From Charina bottae (Eukaryota; Chordata; Lepidosauria; Squamata; Charinaidae), in contig JALMGJ010000005.1 in assembly GCA_023362775.1 (NCBI GenBank), forward strand, positions 66,222,463 to 66,286,462: a stretch of 64,000 bases of DNA. Direction: 5' to 3'. Below are positions 11,520 through 25,257 of this stretch, piece by piece. The notes below the pieces were generated by a model that worked only from the letters and a program-made list of their open reading frames with translations, was not told where the DNA came from and ran no database searches. A program made the position numbers and the translations under genes. The stretch's first letter is position 1. Every line of letters begins with the position of its first letter.

Positions 11520-14500
11520 TTTTGCAATCCAGATCTAGCAGCCCTACTTTATTAGCATGATCCCAAGCAGGGGCAACAATCACATTGTCAACATTATGAC
11601 ATCACTGATGGCAAACCTTGCTAAAAAGCTTTGTTCAGCCAATTCCCTCCCCATCTTTACACCTTCACTCAAGGTGTGATAGGGTGGTTTTTCCCAGGGT
11701 GTCATGGGGACAATTTCTTTAGAATGTGCCTCCTCTGAATCCACCTCTTGTGAAACGGTCCTGCTCCTCAGTTCAGCCCTGCTTGCTGAGCAGAGCTGCT
11801 GGATCTTGCTTGAGTTTTTCAGAGCTCGGCCTCTGCACAGCTTAATCACATATTTTTCCTCTTCCCTTTGCTCTTTTCTATTTCCCTTATTTTATCTCCT
11901 GACATATCCAGTCAAGCAGCAAGAATTCAAGGAGCAAAAAGGGTTTGTTTATTTATTTAGTAGCTTTTCTAAACTGTTTTCCATGACATTCTGCTCTGTA
12001 TCTACATCTGCCTCAAACAAAGTGGAGATAAATAGAATGACTGAGAATGACTTTTTCCTGATACTCCTTAAAACCCCAGAAGTATCACTGCAGCAAGCCT
12101 CAGCAGTTAGCTGGGACCTAAAAAATCATTGTGCCAGTTCAGTCTGATAATTTCTGTAGCCAGGGGACAATGGGAAGCCACAAGAAACCTTCCTGTTCAC
12201 GAGGTAGGATGCACCTGACAGCTTGGGTTCGCCTCAGTGAGGCTCTTTGCATTATAGAGGTGGCCCAATTCTCCTCTTTAGGCATAAAGTTGACCCAATT
12301 TATTTCAACCAGATTCTCTGTGTCACTTTCCAGCCTCCATCCAGATTTCCAATAACTGAAAGAGTCATCTGGGCATGCTTTGCACAATCACAGAAGCCTC
12401 TTCTGGCATTTCCCTCTTCTTTCATTCAGAGCAGACAGGGACATAGAAAGTGCACAGTCTTTGCCTTTTCACTGCTTCTGCCAATGTGGGGATTCATGTG
12501 GCTGTAATGTTTACTCTTTTTATTACTTTGGTGGGGGAAGCAGCAATGCTTACTCCTACCACATTTTGCCTATTTCTCAAGCTATTTCCAGGTGCAACCA
12601 GCCATGGATACTCACTGTCTGCATTGGAACACCTTTGATGCACTACCTCATAGTGGAGTAAGCTTGTTAGCAATCAATCTGTTCAGCTTTACCCCATGAA
12701 CCTCCTCTGCCTATGTTAGCCGGACTGAGAAGTCACAGGTGTAGGGGAGGGATGAGGGGGAAATCAGGATGGAGTGTCCTCAATGCTCCTTTTAGCTCCA
12801 CGCTCATCTATGACCTATCAGATTACTTCTGAACACAAGTCTAGCATTCTTTTGAAAGAGCACTAAATCATTGTCCATAACAGCATGGCTGACAGATTGG
12901 AAGCTCAGCGGAAGGGCTCTGGGGTGAACTGGTTGGGAGTTGTTTGAATGCACTGAGCAGAGAGCTCCTTCCTGCTTCTCACCAAACCCTTCCTCCGTGC
13001 CTGTATGTAGAAGAGTATGGAGAAGGCTTAAAGCAAAATGTGTGGCAACCTTAGAAAAGCATGAACTTAGTCTGGGAAAACAGGAAGGCATGAGAAAGAA
13101 ACTCAAGATTACCCCAACTTGATTCACTTTGGTATCACAGAAAGAGAAGAAGAAACACTTTCAGGCTATATACTATATCAATCAAGTCCAGGTCTAGTGT
13201 TTCTTATGGAGTCTTTCCTGACATGATCTACCTTGAAAGGCTAACATTGTAACCTCTCATCTGCCCAATCCATTGTTCAAGATATCCAGCAGAGAGATAG
13301 ATTGATGGCTGGTTTTTACACTGGCAGGTGATGGTCAGTGACAAGGAAAATTAAGCCAGGGCAATCAACCAATCACTTTCCTAAATTTGTCTACATTAAA
13401 ATCGTAAGGACAGCACCTTTCACCAGCTTCACTACTGAGGCAGAATTGGGCTTCTCAATGAGGGCAGTGCAAAACATGCCACCATACTTTTCTGTCAACT
13501 CATGACTTGGAGAAAAGTACTAACCCTAAGACATTGCTAAGTGAATGTATTTTACCATTATTGCTAAAGTGCCAGTCATGTACCGTTTAGCTACAACCTT
13601 TCAGGAGCTGAGATTCTTTTACATTCTTTTAGAAAAAAGAAAAGAACAAATCCAGATGCCCTTTGTTTCTACAGCCCACCGCAAATTCTCTCTTTTTTTC
13701 TCATCTCATAAGATGTATGTGTGTGTGTGTATTTCCTAAGAATAGGAACAAAATTGTGAACAATGAACTGCACGCTCCTAATAAAATTGGAGTACTTAAG
13801 TTTCAGTAATTATTATGGTTGTATATATGTTTCTAACCTTCACTGTGCACTTTTGAACCTATTTTTGTATGCTTGATAATCCCTTTTTAACATGCTACAG
13901 ATTTCCTACTGTTTAATCATCTTCACTCCAATGTATTCAAAAAATATTCTTACTTGGTTTCTTGTCTTACACAAGGAGACTAGACTGGAATGAATATTTA
14001 AATACAGTATTTCCAAACAGGATATTTTGGAAGATAATGCTTCTTGTGTATTCTATTTTTATGGTCTTTTATGCATTGTATCATCGGAGCATTAGCATTT
14101 GTTTTCTTACTCTGTAAAAAGGAAATGATTTGTGATGGGTTGAAGTGAAAAGGCAGAACAACGGCCAATGAAATGCATTTTTCTATCAATGATTTGTACA
14201 TACTTCTAAGGAACATAATTTAAAGCTTAAGGCAATTTGCTTTTAAGCACTGTGGATACTGTTGCCTTAAAAACAGAGGGGAAAAATCCCATTCCAACTG
14301 AAACTATATCATAATTTCATTTTTTTTCTCATGCCAGCATTTAATTTTTATGACTTTTTTTAGGTTGAAGATTTTAACAAGAAGAAGCATGGTCAGGTAC
14401 TTAATGAAAGGGGGTGAATTTTGGATTACTTGTTTAGTACATTATAAGAACACAGCAGGAATTCAGCATGAGATGATGAACTGCAGCAAGCTTGCATATC

Positions 14501-14639
14501 ACATTTGCAAGTGGATAATATAATTAGCATATAATTTTCATGGTGACAGGCTGGAACAGTTCTGCTATAATATGCCTATTTTGAAATCACCTTCTGTACC
14601 CCTAGAATGGAATGCTTTTAGTTGACTCTTCGAATTCAA
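11520..14639. other. No supported gene; several unremarkable open frames
   Basis: A 147-codon plus frame (11704-12147) and a 107-codon minus frame (12804-13127) exist, but neither shows a domain, codon-like composition or good splice sites. The sequence near 11600-12700 is less AT-rich than its surroundings and could hide an old repeat. Confidence 0.4.
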
Positions 14640-14855
14640 GCTACACAGATCTAGAAATCATATGAGATGGAATAACTCATCTTCCACTCTTTTTGCTTTA
14701 GGGAAGAAAGTCAAGATTTTCCTCTTCAGCCAGGCTTTTTTTTTTTTAATATGAGCTACTATAATAGATTTTAGTAGTTTTCATGAGAATATAAGGATTT
14801 GGTATTTTCAGCAGTCTTGAATGCCCATAGGCAGAAAGGTAGGATATAAATCACA
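14640..14855 (+). mobile_element. L2-type LINE 3' end, diverged
   Basis: The segment carries GATTTTCCTCTTCAGCCAGGC (14715-14736) and ends in GGCAGAAAGGTAGGATATAAA (14831-14851), matching the layout of an L2 C-terminus plus 3' tail. No frame survives. Confidence 0.5.
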
Positions 14856-15379
14856 GGATTGAAGGATGGATAGGCATAGCAATTTGGAGTTTATTTTTAC
14901 TTGTCTTTTGTTTGATGGAGAGCAAGGGACTAAAAGACCTGGAAGGTTAGGTCTCTGCTACAAGGCCAGCCTTTCCCAACCAGGAGACCTCCAGATGTGG
15001 TGCCAGAGGTGCACCTGGGATTGGGATTCAGGGCTAAAGTCCACATCCTTACAGATCATGAGGCACTAAACTAACCAAAGAGAGATGGATGATGGAACAG
15101 CAGCAAACAAAAAAAAAAAGAGTCCACCATAAGTATCAAAGGCTTAGTGGAATGGAAGGGTTTCCACCATCTTACACAAAGTGAATGAGGTGGAGGCTGC
15201 ATGCACATCAAGAGGCAAGGTGTGTTATAATCTGGGCACAGCTACCAAGAAGACCTCCACTCCTTTCACTTCCCATGGGATGCGAACTCTGCAGTCCCTA
15301 TCAAAATGAGTGCATAGTACGGGGTGACTCTGGGTGGGAAACAAAGTCTTGTAACTACACAGGTGCCAAAATATGAAGT

Positions 15380-16600
15380 GTGTTATAGATTAAACCTAGT
15401 ACCTTCATTTGGACCTAGAAACCTATCAGCAACTATGTCAGCAACTGAGATGCTTGTGGAATACTACTAAACCAATTCCCCTCTCTTAGTAGTTGGGCTG
15501 CTGTATTTTGCACCAATTGCAGCTTCTGAGTCATTTTCAAGGATAGCCCATGTAAAACACATTCCAGTAGTCTAAATGTCAGGTGATAAAGGCATGAAAC
15601 CATCTTCTAAGGGCGTCTTGGTCTACAAAGGTGCACAACTGGGGTATGAACTGGACTTTAAAGTTCACCTCCCAACCAAAGCTTCTACTGCTTCTCAAAC
15701 AAGAGCCAGAAGTCCAGAAATATTCTTGAATCATGGACCAGCTCCTTTAGGGGGAGTGCAATCCCATCTAGAACAGTCCTCAGAACTGGAATCAAGCCAA
15801 ATTGATCACCTATGAACAGCATCTCAATCTCACATTTCAACTTGTTTTGATCCACCAGTCCACCAGTAGACTCTGTCCACCAGTAGACTCTGTCTACGTC
15901 CTTGGATCAAACTCTCACAGCTTCCATGCACTGGGCCAGGATCTCCACAGCATCTCTGGTTCAGTCTGGGGTAGTGATGTACAATTGAGTATCATCAGCA
16001 TACTGATGATACCTTGCTTCAAACCAATAGATTACTTCCTCCAGTGGTTTCATGTAGATGGTATGGTAAGAAGGTAAAATCCTGTAGCATCCTGCATTGA
16101 AGTAGCTGAGGCTCATCTCCCTCCCTCCACACACACAATCACAGTGACTGGAACTTCCTCCTTTGGAAGGAGTGGAACCATTACAAAACAGTGCACTCCA
16201 CATCCAACTGTCACAGGCAAAAGAATGCCATAATCAGTAGTACCAAATGCTATTGAGATATCTAATATGACCAGGAGGAACACACGCTCACCATCCATGT
16301 CCTAACACAGGTCATCAACCAGAGTGACCAATGCTATTTCTGTCCCAAGTCCAGGTCCAAAACTTAATTAGAAGAGATCTAGATAATCCATATCATCCAG
16401 GTTCCTCTGTAACTAAAGCCCCACCACCTTCTCCAACTTCTTTTCCTGAAAAGTGGATACAGCAAAAATTATCTAATGTGACTGAATTGAAAGACAAACA
16501 CAACACTGCCTCCTTCAGCGCAGGAGGCATAACACCCTTCTGCAAAATAATCCAGCTGCAAATATCCTACCTACACACCCATAAGAGCCTAACGGGACAT
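15380..16600 (-). mobile_element. L2-type LINE reverse-transcriptase fragment
   Basis: On the minus strand the frame at 15961-16203 ends in IYMKPLEEVIYWFEARYHQY followed by ADDTQLYI, the L2 catalytic region. The frame at 16113-16298 carries a decayed LVILDISIAFGTTDYGILL, matching the LLDLSAAFDTVDHGILL part. Sequence on either side aligns in order with the same protein, 3' part at the left. A roughly 17-bp internal duplication (CCACCAGTAGACTCTGT) lies at 15858-15893. Stops and frameshifts are frequent, so the copy is old. Confidence 0.8.
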
Positions 16601-17204
16601 TGATCATGTCTACAGATGACAGAGCTCATGTTGTAGCAGAACTGATCTATTTCCTCAATCTCTGTACACTCAGACAAAATCCCAGAGAGTCTAACATGAT
16701 GTTGCCCAAGTTATCTTTCCAGCTGCATAAGTAGCATCAAACTTGCAGTGAATGTGATTGTTATCTGCAAAGAATTTGGTAAACAAGTCACAGTAATCAG
16801 CAGAAAAATCTTCTCTCCCATCTTTACCCAAAAGGGAATGGATCACCTTGAACAAGGACAATGTATGAGAGTCTGCAGACAGAATAAAAGTAGAGAAGTA
16901 ATACTCACTGCTCTTACTGTCATCGTAATCCTGAACATGTGTATGCAACCAAGTTCAGATGCATTTGTTACAATCTGTGGTCCATTTCATACTTTGCACC
17001 AATATTTCACACATTATATTAATGGGCAATCTTCTTCTATCTGAGAGACCACAATTTATCCTCCCAAACAAACAGCAGACTGCAAGAGTCATCTAGTGAA
17101 GCTGTGATGTCAGCTGAAGGACCAAGGTTGAATACATTTCCCCGTTTTAGGGGCAGTATTGTGGGGGGAGGGGGAGCTTGAGGATTAAAAATGAGAATGG
17201 GAAC

Positions 17205-18070
17205 CCTGTACCTTTCAAAAGTCTTGTACTTCCACTCTCAACCCCCTCAGCTGGCCCAGAAGGATACTATGATCAATAGTATCAAAAGCCGCTGAGCAAT
17301 CAAGGAGGGGCAGAATGGATACACCACCCCCATCCAAAGCCTGACAGACGTCATCCAGAAGCGTGATCAATGTCATCTCTATATCCCAGCCTGAAACCCA
17401 ATTGTAACAAGTCCAGATAATCCATGTTGAAGCTGGAGGCCTACCACCGTCTCAACAACTTTTGCCCCAAAGAGAGGGTTGGAATCTGTCAGCCCCACTA
17501 TGTAGACCAGATCAGGAAATCAACTCCACAGGAAGGTTAAAACTACTTTTATTGAGACTATAACATAATCTTTCAAATCTGATTGTGCTGTACCTCCTCC
17601 TCCTTCTTTTTATAATCCAGTGAATTAGAGAGGCATCTGCCTGATCTGCTTTTTAATGTTATCTTACTGTTCTGGACTTAACTTTTTTGTAAATAAGGTA
17701 ATGGTTTTTGCTAAGGTAATGGTTCCTGCATATTTCCATCAAGTTCATCTATCTTATTCTCTACAGAGCCTGGATGAAAATTGTCCAGTACTGCCAGGTC
17801 CAATGATGACCTCTTGAGGAGGAGGTGGACCACTGCTTCCTTCAAAGCACACAGAACCACTCATAAGCAAATAAGCATTTCCCACTGCTTGGACCCAGCT
17901 ACACATCACTTCCCGAGAGGTCCTAACAAATCAGAAGGGACATAGATCTTACACACAGATGGCAGAACTCAACAACCCAAGGACTCTGTCTACTTCCTTG
18001 GATCAAACTCAGCCCTGGTCATCCCCATAGGACCAGCAAAGCCACAGCTGTCAGTCTTTCTCCTACCTCC
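17205..18070 (-). mobile_element. Second L2-type LINE fragment, interrupted
   Basis: Antisense L2 reverse-transcriptase text reappears at 17240-17480 (CCAGAAGGATACTATGATCA, then ATCAAAAGCCGCTGAGCAAT) and at 17790-17900. It repeats the region already seen near 16250-16400, so it is a separate copy. The alignment breaks at about 17481-17770, where an LTR-like block sits. From 17975 onward a piece resembling the region near 15890 recurs, suggesting a third, shorter fragment. Confidence 0.65.
17487..17765 (-). mobile_element. LTR-like insertion within an L2 copy
   Basis: This 279-bp block starts TGTCAGCCCC and ends TCTCTACA on the plus strand (TG...CA ends) and contains a TTTTATTG box that reads CAATAAAA on the minus strand. 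The L2 alignment stops before it and resumes after it. The 5-bp flanks GAATC and GAGCC differ at two positions, so the boundaries are unproven. It resembles the 52.0-kb LTR in layout and in its terminal GCTGACA. Confidence 0.35.
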
Positions 18071-21000
18071 TCATCCCATCAGAATATTTATACACAGATT
18101 CAGGGGCAGAGTTTGTTGTAACCACTGTAAGCATAGTGTCATGTAGATCCAGTCCTTTGTATTTGAAAAAGTATAAAATGAATTTATTCCCAAGCAAATA
18201 AATGAATATAGAACCACAGACTTAGTTTGTAACAATCTTGGAGAAGTCCTATAACTTGGAGGTGGAATACAGTACATGCTTTCTGACATACTGTATAAGG
18301 CTTCAGTTTTAATGTCAGCAACTGCAGTTAAAGGAATATTTTTACTTTTGATGAAAAGTCTTTGATAATTAGGGAGTTCCCATGGCTCTCTATTCCAGAT
18401 CTAATTATTTTTCCTTAGATTTGGAGGGAAAATCTAGAGTGTCCATTGATCTATGGAGATTAGATCAGTCCAATCCTTATTTTACCACTTCTGATGTTGG
18501 AGAAATGATAAATCCCTCCAACCTTGGAAAAGAATTTCCTAGGTTAGACATACCATATCTGAACTGCAAAAATCTGGCTCAGGGTTGCTGTTTTCTGTAT
18601 CTCTTTGCTTAGATCTGGATTTTTGTAGTCCAGATAGGGTATACACAATTAACTTAACAGATGGGATAACACAAACATTTTGAGAAGTTCTACCAGCAGA
18701 TAAGACTGAAGATTGTGTGTATCAATGTAAGCTGTAGCTTCAAGTTTTTCTGTGCCTGCTATAGATCCTGGAAATTAATAGAGTTTGTCCAAGTGGGAAA
18801 CAGACAGAGAAGATGTGGCTGAATATGTCACTCATGTAGCCTTCGTTTGGGACATGGTGATGCCATAATGGTTCATTTTAAGAATGAAGAAAAAATCCAT
18901 GACAAGCTAAGCTACCAACAATACACCTTCAGCCTTGTATGTGGCAGCTCTTTGAACTATTAAACACCTTGATCCAAGATCCAGTGATGCCAAATAACTT
19001 GCATTCAAGCCAGTGTAATCTTTTGGATACATTTTATATGGATGAAAAATGTCTTGAGGAAAGATCTTCCAGGCAAGGCTTTTTTTTCCCAAAAAAAGAA
19101 AGACTAGACCTGCAATCCTTTTTCAACTTCAAGGGATAAAAAGATTATATTTCAAAATCAGTTGAACGCTAGAGGTTTTGAAGGCCTTTCTCTTCATTCA
19201 TTGACAAAATATAGTCTGTTTATTAGAAGGCTACTATGACACAAGCAATCCTAGGAATTTAAATTGTATGCATTATATGCATTAGAACACATATTAATCT
19301 GGGGGGAAAAAACCTTTATTCCAATTTTATTTTGAGAACAAAATGATTCTTCAGTAATGATGAAATATTCATTTCCTTGCTTCATTACCTTGCTTTGATG
19401 CTAGACAAAGAATATGTCATGAATAAATGAACTGCTGGATTTTTCCTCTTTTACCAGCAAATTGGCTTCATATGATTAGCATTTTTCATTACAAATAATA
19501 ATTCATGTAGCTACATTTGCTATTATTCTCTCTAGGTATAATACAGGGCACCATTTGGTCCCACATTAATCTGTCTGAAATCTAAGAGCTATTTTAGACA
19601 CCATACCATCAAGAATTAAATTAACATCATTTTAACAATGAACGAACTTAGGCACTTGGACAGGCTTGGAAGACATCAATATTTTTATCACACAACATAT
19701 TTACACACACATAGGCACACATATCACATACCAAGATTTAGATACAGATATAAATGTAACCCAAAGTGGCTTTTCGGTCAACTGGTATTATTGCTGCTAG
19801 ATTTTCTTAATTGATTAATTCGATTTAAATTTTTATTTAAAATATGATTTAAATTTTTCAAACTCACCCAATCTCATTCCTACCCCAAAACTTCTGAGAT
19901 TTGGCCATCTTGCAAGATTTTAGCCACTAAAAAGTTAAAAAAACAGACAAACAAACAGAAAAGCACAGGAACCATTTGCTCTATCTTTTCAGACAGTCCA
20001 CAGGCTGGAACCAATGCTACGGAATCATAGGTGAGTCATATTAGACTCTGTGAATATTAAGGTTCTGTTTCCAGTACATGTTAGAGATATTGGGTTTCAA
20101 CCAAGCATGTCTCACACAAGCTTGGAGGAGGAGGCAGCCTCTGTTGTAACCTAATCTTACTTGCTTTGTGTGGGAAGGGCTGAATCCAGATTTCCTGTTC
20201 CTGTTCCCTTCTCTTCTTCCCTTTTCTGCTCGAATCTCCTACCAAGAAGGATAGTCAGCTATGGCTACCCACGTTGCTCATACTTCCATTCAGGTGGGCC
20301 ACATTAAAGAAGCATGTGGGTCATGTCAGAACCTATTGCTCACATGCATGGACCATTTCTACTAAGGAACTGTGAGTTACAATAAAATTGTAAGCTCTTT
20401 TTATGTTACTTTACATTAGCATGTGAAGTGTGTTTATTAACTGATTAAGCCTCGTGCAAGTTTATGGGAACGCTTCTACTTTGCTATATACTAATAAGAA
20501 GCTGCATGGAGTTCTGGTATTACCATCCCAGAATTCCTACAGTACACATGTTTTAAATTTTACTACAAATCATTCAAACTTATGCAAGAATTTGAAGCAG
20601 GATTTCTTAAATATCTGTCCTCTGTCCCAGTGGGAAAGCTACTTTTTTTTTTAACTGAAAGGAGTTTTCAAAGCAGATTGCAATACTGCACAGATCTCAG
20701 AGATAAAAGACAGACATATACATGCCTATAGGTACATACACAGATGCACAACCCACCCACCCCCACATACTCATGCATATACAATGTAATTATGCCTATA
20801 AACTTAGATGTAGTTAGGGTAACTCACTAGACCCTGTCTCTCATTCAGAAATGGAAGGGGATGGGCAAAGTTACTCTCCAAACCAGTATTCAGCAGTTTG
20901 TATCCAACATAGTGCTTACTGTAAACAGACCAAAGGCAACAATTTATTTTTTCCCATAAGTATGAGAAAGGAATAGAATCTTCAGCTTATTTTATAGGCA

Positions 21001-22541
21001 AGCAATAAAAAAGTTACAGTATTTGTATCTGCCACTCATCAGGATGGTCATAAGTATTATGACCAGTTTTAAAGGAACCTGGTTTGCTTTACTGCAGAGG
21101 AGCACCATTCCTCCAGGAACATACCACCAATAACACTTGGATAATGGTGGCTATTAAAACCTTGTTTTACTGTCAGCAGAATTTGCTAATGAGGCAAACT
21201 GACAAACGCATGAAAGTCCATGTGGCAAATCCCTGGCATTAAGAGCATTTTTAACATGTAATGTTGTTTGGCCATTAAGTTACTGATAGGAAAAATACTT
21301 AGTCACTTCCCAGCTGTTCAGTGGCAAGCTGAAACATAAAATCTAAGCCATTAAATAAGTCTGAAAGGAAAAGAACAGGTGGCAAATGGTTTATATGGCA
21401 GATGGTGCCTCTTTTTTTTAATATTTGTACTCCTAATTTACAATACAAAAGTCTATAGCAACCAAGTTGTGTTTTACCTTTCTCACTCTAGAAAATGTTG
21501 AATTGTAGAAGGATGTATGAAAATGAATGCCATAATTCTTCTTGGTAAAAGGCAGTTATATCCTTTAGCCTACTTTGTTTGATATAATAAATAGAAAATG
21601 TATAGCAACAGAGTTCTACTCCAGATTTTTTTGTTCCCAAAGCATGAAATACTAATGGTTATGAGCTCCACAATCATATCCTAGTTTCATTTTATATTTA
21701 TCTTTTTTAAAAAACAGACAATAAGACACAAATAAATGGTCTCCTCCTTTGGACAGCACATATTTAAAAGGTGCAGGTGCTGTGAAGATTTACCTTATTC
21801 CCATTACTGCATTTCCACAGACTTTTGATGGCATATTTCCTTATTCTGTTGGTTCATGGACAGGTAAATAGCAAGTAAAAATTCAAGAACAGCCAAAAAA
21901 GCATGGTGACAAATAATGGCATGAAAAATTAATTCATCTATATTAGAATGGTCATCTAATTCACAATCATCACATTGTGAATATCATCTGATGCATAAAA
22001 TTATCATCTGCTAAATTCACAGTGCAAGATCACTGATAAATAAATGTGACAGTTGTTTTATGAAGTATGGCATAATATTGAGAGCCAGTGATACTATCTT
22101 GTCCTTACTTGAAATGTAAAGTGTAAAGCAGACATATGACAATCATTTTGATAAGATGCAACTGTTTTGAGACTTAGGCCTGAACTATCAAATTTATTTC
22201 TGAAGTTCAGTGCTCACATTTTCTGCAGCTTATACTCCTTGATCCTTTCCCACTTTTACTTCCTGCATCACTATTAATTCAGATACAGTAGTTATTTATA
22301 GAGTGCCTGAGAATCAATGATCATAGGAATTTGGCATGTGGGTCAGTCCCAGTTTCACATACAAATGTTTCCAGATGTTTCATGGAAATGCCACTAAGTT
22401 ACATTACTTATAACAAGAATAGCTCTTGGATCCTCACTAAAGTTTGTGGTATGATTATCAAAAATGAGCAACATAGTTTCCTGCCATTTTGAGGCAGGAA
22501 ACATGGGGGAAATGTTGGGCACATGCCAAGGCTTAAAACAA
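18071..22541. other. No gene seen over 4.5 kb
   Basis: AT-rich, mostly unique sequence with a short ACAC-type run near 19700 and 20710. No element ends and no exon-like open stretch were found. Confidence 0.5.
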
Positions 22542-22616
22542 GAAGGGAAGGGAAGGGAAGGGAAGGGAAGGGAAGGGAAGGGAAGGGAAGGGAAGGGAAG
22601 GGAAGGGAAGGGAAAG
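22542..22616. repeat. Microsatellite (AAGGG)n
   Basis: About 15 units of AAGGG are present, purine-only on the plus strand. Confidence 0.98.
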
Positions 22617-23171
22617 GCCCAGGGGAAAAAAACAAAAAGAAAACTACCTTGCCCCTACACTTTGCTTCACAAAAGGCTGTTCAGTTGTGGTTTAAAAAAT
22701 AATCTCTGCTAATAGCCTTCTTATGGCATGAGTGGGAAGGGTAAAGAAGCAGATACATCTGCAACCAGGGCACTCAAAATTATTTTTACTTTCCTCTCAA
22801 CAGATTCCTTCTCTCCCTCTCACGTTAGATGCCATTGTTGTTTTCCACTTCAAAAAGAATTCCAGCTGCTCTCCTGAGAGGCGAGGGGAAGGGAGCTGCT
22901 GCATGTTCCCAAAGCTTCATTAATAATTTGCAAGCCAAGGATTATAGGGAGGCATTTCTATATCTGGATATGCCCAGTGATACTGAGGGAAACTCGAGGG
23001 AAAGAAATGTTTCAACAGCCGATGCCAGATGAATTTTTGATTTTGTTGTTATCTCAGGCCTGTTCTGAAATAAATTCATACCTCCATTATGTCAAGGGAG
23101 ACATATTGATACTGGCCATAATCCAGAGGAGAGTTAAGTAGGCATAAGACCACTGGTTCCAGGAAGGATCA

Positions 23172-23220
<49 letters not shown>

Positions 23221-24019
23221 GACTGAGGCTATATTGGAATATATTTTGAAATGGAACTTTAGTTATGGCCAAGATTCCACTGCTTTGAGATATCAGCAAT
23301 TGTTATATGGGAAAGAATATGTAGGAAAACATTTATTTGGCCAAATCCTTTATCATGTTAAAATCTAGGTTTCTGTATTTAATAATTTCTAAGATTTGTA
23401 ACTACAATACTCTTCTTTTGCATGCTAAGTTTTACAAAACATTATTGTCTTACAAAGTGGACACCTCTTACTCATTTTTTTTAATAAAGGTGAAACACAT
23501 CTGTATGAAATTTTGGAACAAATGTTTTCATAGGCTATTTTGGATTATGGATCCATCCTTGGCTCTAGTAATTTTAATTTTTATTGATTGGATAATTCAG
23601 CTAATACGTTTACTTAAGTGTGCAATTCCATATTGTGGGGAAATGTCCCGGATTCATTGGATGCTATGAAGAAAGCACTGTCCACAGTTGGCCTGGAATT
23701 TTCCCTCCAGCATGTTGTTCTACCATCAGTGTTCTAAGGACAATACAGAATAAAAGCGCTTGTTCTGAGCACATCAGTCCTGCAGAGGCTTTTCCCCTGT
23801 TTCTGTCTGATTAATAGCACGACAAGCAACAACTGAAAGATGCTTCCAGTGTTCATTTATAAGTACATGAAGACGCTGCAGGAATGCAGAGTGCTAACCT
23901 GCTTTCTTGATGCTGTTCTTCATGCTGGCAACATCCACTGCCATCTAAAAAGAGCTGACTCATGACACAGGGACTTATGATACAGGGACAGGAATCCTGC
24001 CACTGGCAAGACACAGATT
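22617..24019. other. No gene seen apart from an ATT repeat
   Basis: A 110-codon plus frame (23337-23669) is AT-rich and hydrophobic, with no motif; probably chance. Confidence 0.45.
23173..23220. repeat. Microsatellite (ATT)n
   Basis: About 16 perfect ATT units. Confidence 0.98.
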
Positions 24020-24262
24020 TGTTTGTTTGTTTGATTGATTGATTTAAATCCCACCTTGCCTCCAGGAGCTCAAGGCAGCAAATACAGCATTCACTCCTCC
24101 AAGTTTCTTCCAAACAGCAATCTGTGAGATAGGCTAGACTGAAAAATAGTGACTGGCCCAAAGTCACCCAGTGAACATCCAAGGATGAGAACTGGTTTGA
24201 ACCTACATCTCCCTAGTTTTAGTCCAGTACCATAATCACCGCACCCTACAAGCTGTCACATT
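24020..24262 (-). mobile_element. CORE-type SINE, antisense, with L2-like tail
   Basis: Read on the minus strand, it starts in decayed tRNA-like text, passes the core motif GTGACTTTGGGCCAGTCAC (plus strand near 24151-24169) and ends with AAGGTGGGATTTAAATC at 24042-24058. The order tRNA head, core, L2-type tail matches MIR-like CORE-SINEs. Confidence 0.7.
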
Positions 24263-24593
24263 CCATGTTTCCTTTCTCCACCCAAGTCCTCTGCTTGATC
24301 TTCTGTGCCTGCCTTGCTGCTGTTTTCCCTCTGCATTTATATATGGAATCAAGCAGGTTAGATCCCCTCAGAAAGATATACTGTTCTTCAGAATATCATA
24401 CAGCTCTGCTCCAATATAAAACAAGTTATGAGCTCTTCATTTTTGTGAAAAAGAAAGTTGAAGCTGAAGCAATGGTAAGAGAGGTATAACATTAATGGAA
24501 GGTGAAGAAGTTCACCCAAACTCCCAGATGCCAGATTATGGTCAGGTAGTTCATATTTGGCTTATAGGCCAGATTTGTGCTCTTTCTGTAAGA

Positions 24594-24680
24594 CAACTGT
24601 TTCTCCAACTTGGCAAGTTTAAGATTCCTCAGGGAGTTGAAGTCCACATATCTTAAACTTGCCAAGTTGGAAAAACACTG
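24594..24680 (+). mobile_element. Non-autonomous hAT hairpin element, diverged
   Basis: Inverted arms CTGTTTCTCCAACTTGGCAA and its near-complement TTGCCAAGTTGGAAAAACA enclose a short centre with AGTTGAAGTCCACA. It clearly belongs to the same family as the 11.4-kb copy. The flanking octamers no longer match, except for a shared central TA. Confidence 0.65.
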
Positions 24681-24708
24681 TATTAGAGCCTGTTGCACAT
24701 GTCTAGTG

Positions 24709-24740
24709 TGTATGTGTGTGTATGTATGTATGTATGTATA
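24709..24740. repeat. Short (GTAT)n microsatellite
   Basis: Mixed TG and TATG units, about 30 bp. Confidence 0.9.
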
Positions 24741-24919
24741 TTCCGAACAAATGTTTTTTGGAATATTTCATTGATTGGATAGGTAAAAAACACTATTGTT
24801 GAATAAGTTTAATATTTTTTGCAACAGTTTTAGTCCTGGTATAAATGCCAAAGCTACTTCTATCTAAATTATCTTATGTGAACTCTGGAGGATAATAGTA
24901 TTATATAGAGGGCTTTTTA

Positions 24920-25244
24920 GGGGGCGTGATGGCTTAGTGGTTAAGACGCCAGGCTTGTCAATCGGAAGGTCAGCGGTTCGAGACCCGAGTGCCGCATGAC
25001 AGAGTGAGCTCCCGCACTCACCCCAGCTCTTGCCAACCTAGCAATTCAAAAGCATGCAAATGCAAGTAGATTAATAGGTACCACTTCAGTGGGATGCTAA
25101 CAGCATTCTGCGCGCGTCATGCCAGCCACATGACCGTGGAAGCATCTTCGGACAGCGCTGGCTCTTCGGCTAAGAAACTGAGATGAGCACCGCCCCCTAG
25201 AGTCGGACACGACTCTGCAGGGGAAAACCTTTACCTTTACCTTT
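24920..25244 (+). mobile_element. Complete Sauria-type SINE with target duplication
   Basis: This 325-bp SINE starts with a tRNA-derived head containing A and B box-like text (TGGCTTAGTGGTTAAGACGC, then GGTTCGAGACC). It continues through a central body and ends with CCTAGAGTCGGACACGACT, which resembles the BovB 3' end, plus (ACCTTT)n. A perfect 13-bp duplication, AGAGGGCTTTTTA, flanks it at 24907-24919 and 25245-25257. Sauria SINEs are known squamate elements thought to be moved by BovB enzymes. Internal RNA polymerase III promotion is expected for the family. Confidence 0.9.
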
Positions 25245-25257
25245 AGAGGGCTTTTTA

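Noticed and set aside
11704..12147. A 147-codon plus frame starting with a plausible ATG
   Set aside because: No similarity to a known family, no splice sites in matching phase, and ordinary base composition. Probably chance.
24920..25000. A tRNA gene at the start of the Sauria SINE
   Set aside because: Only the A and B box-like parts are tRNA-like. It continues into a SINE body with target duplications, so it is a tRNA-derived SINE head.
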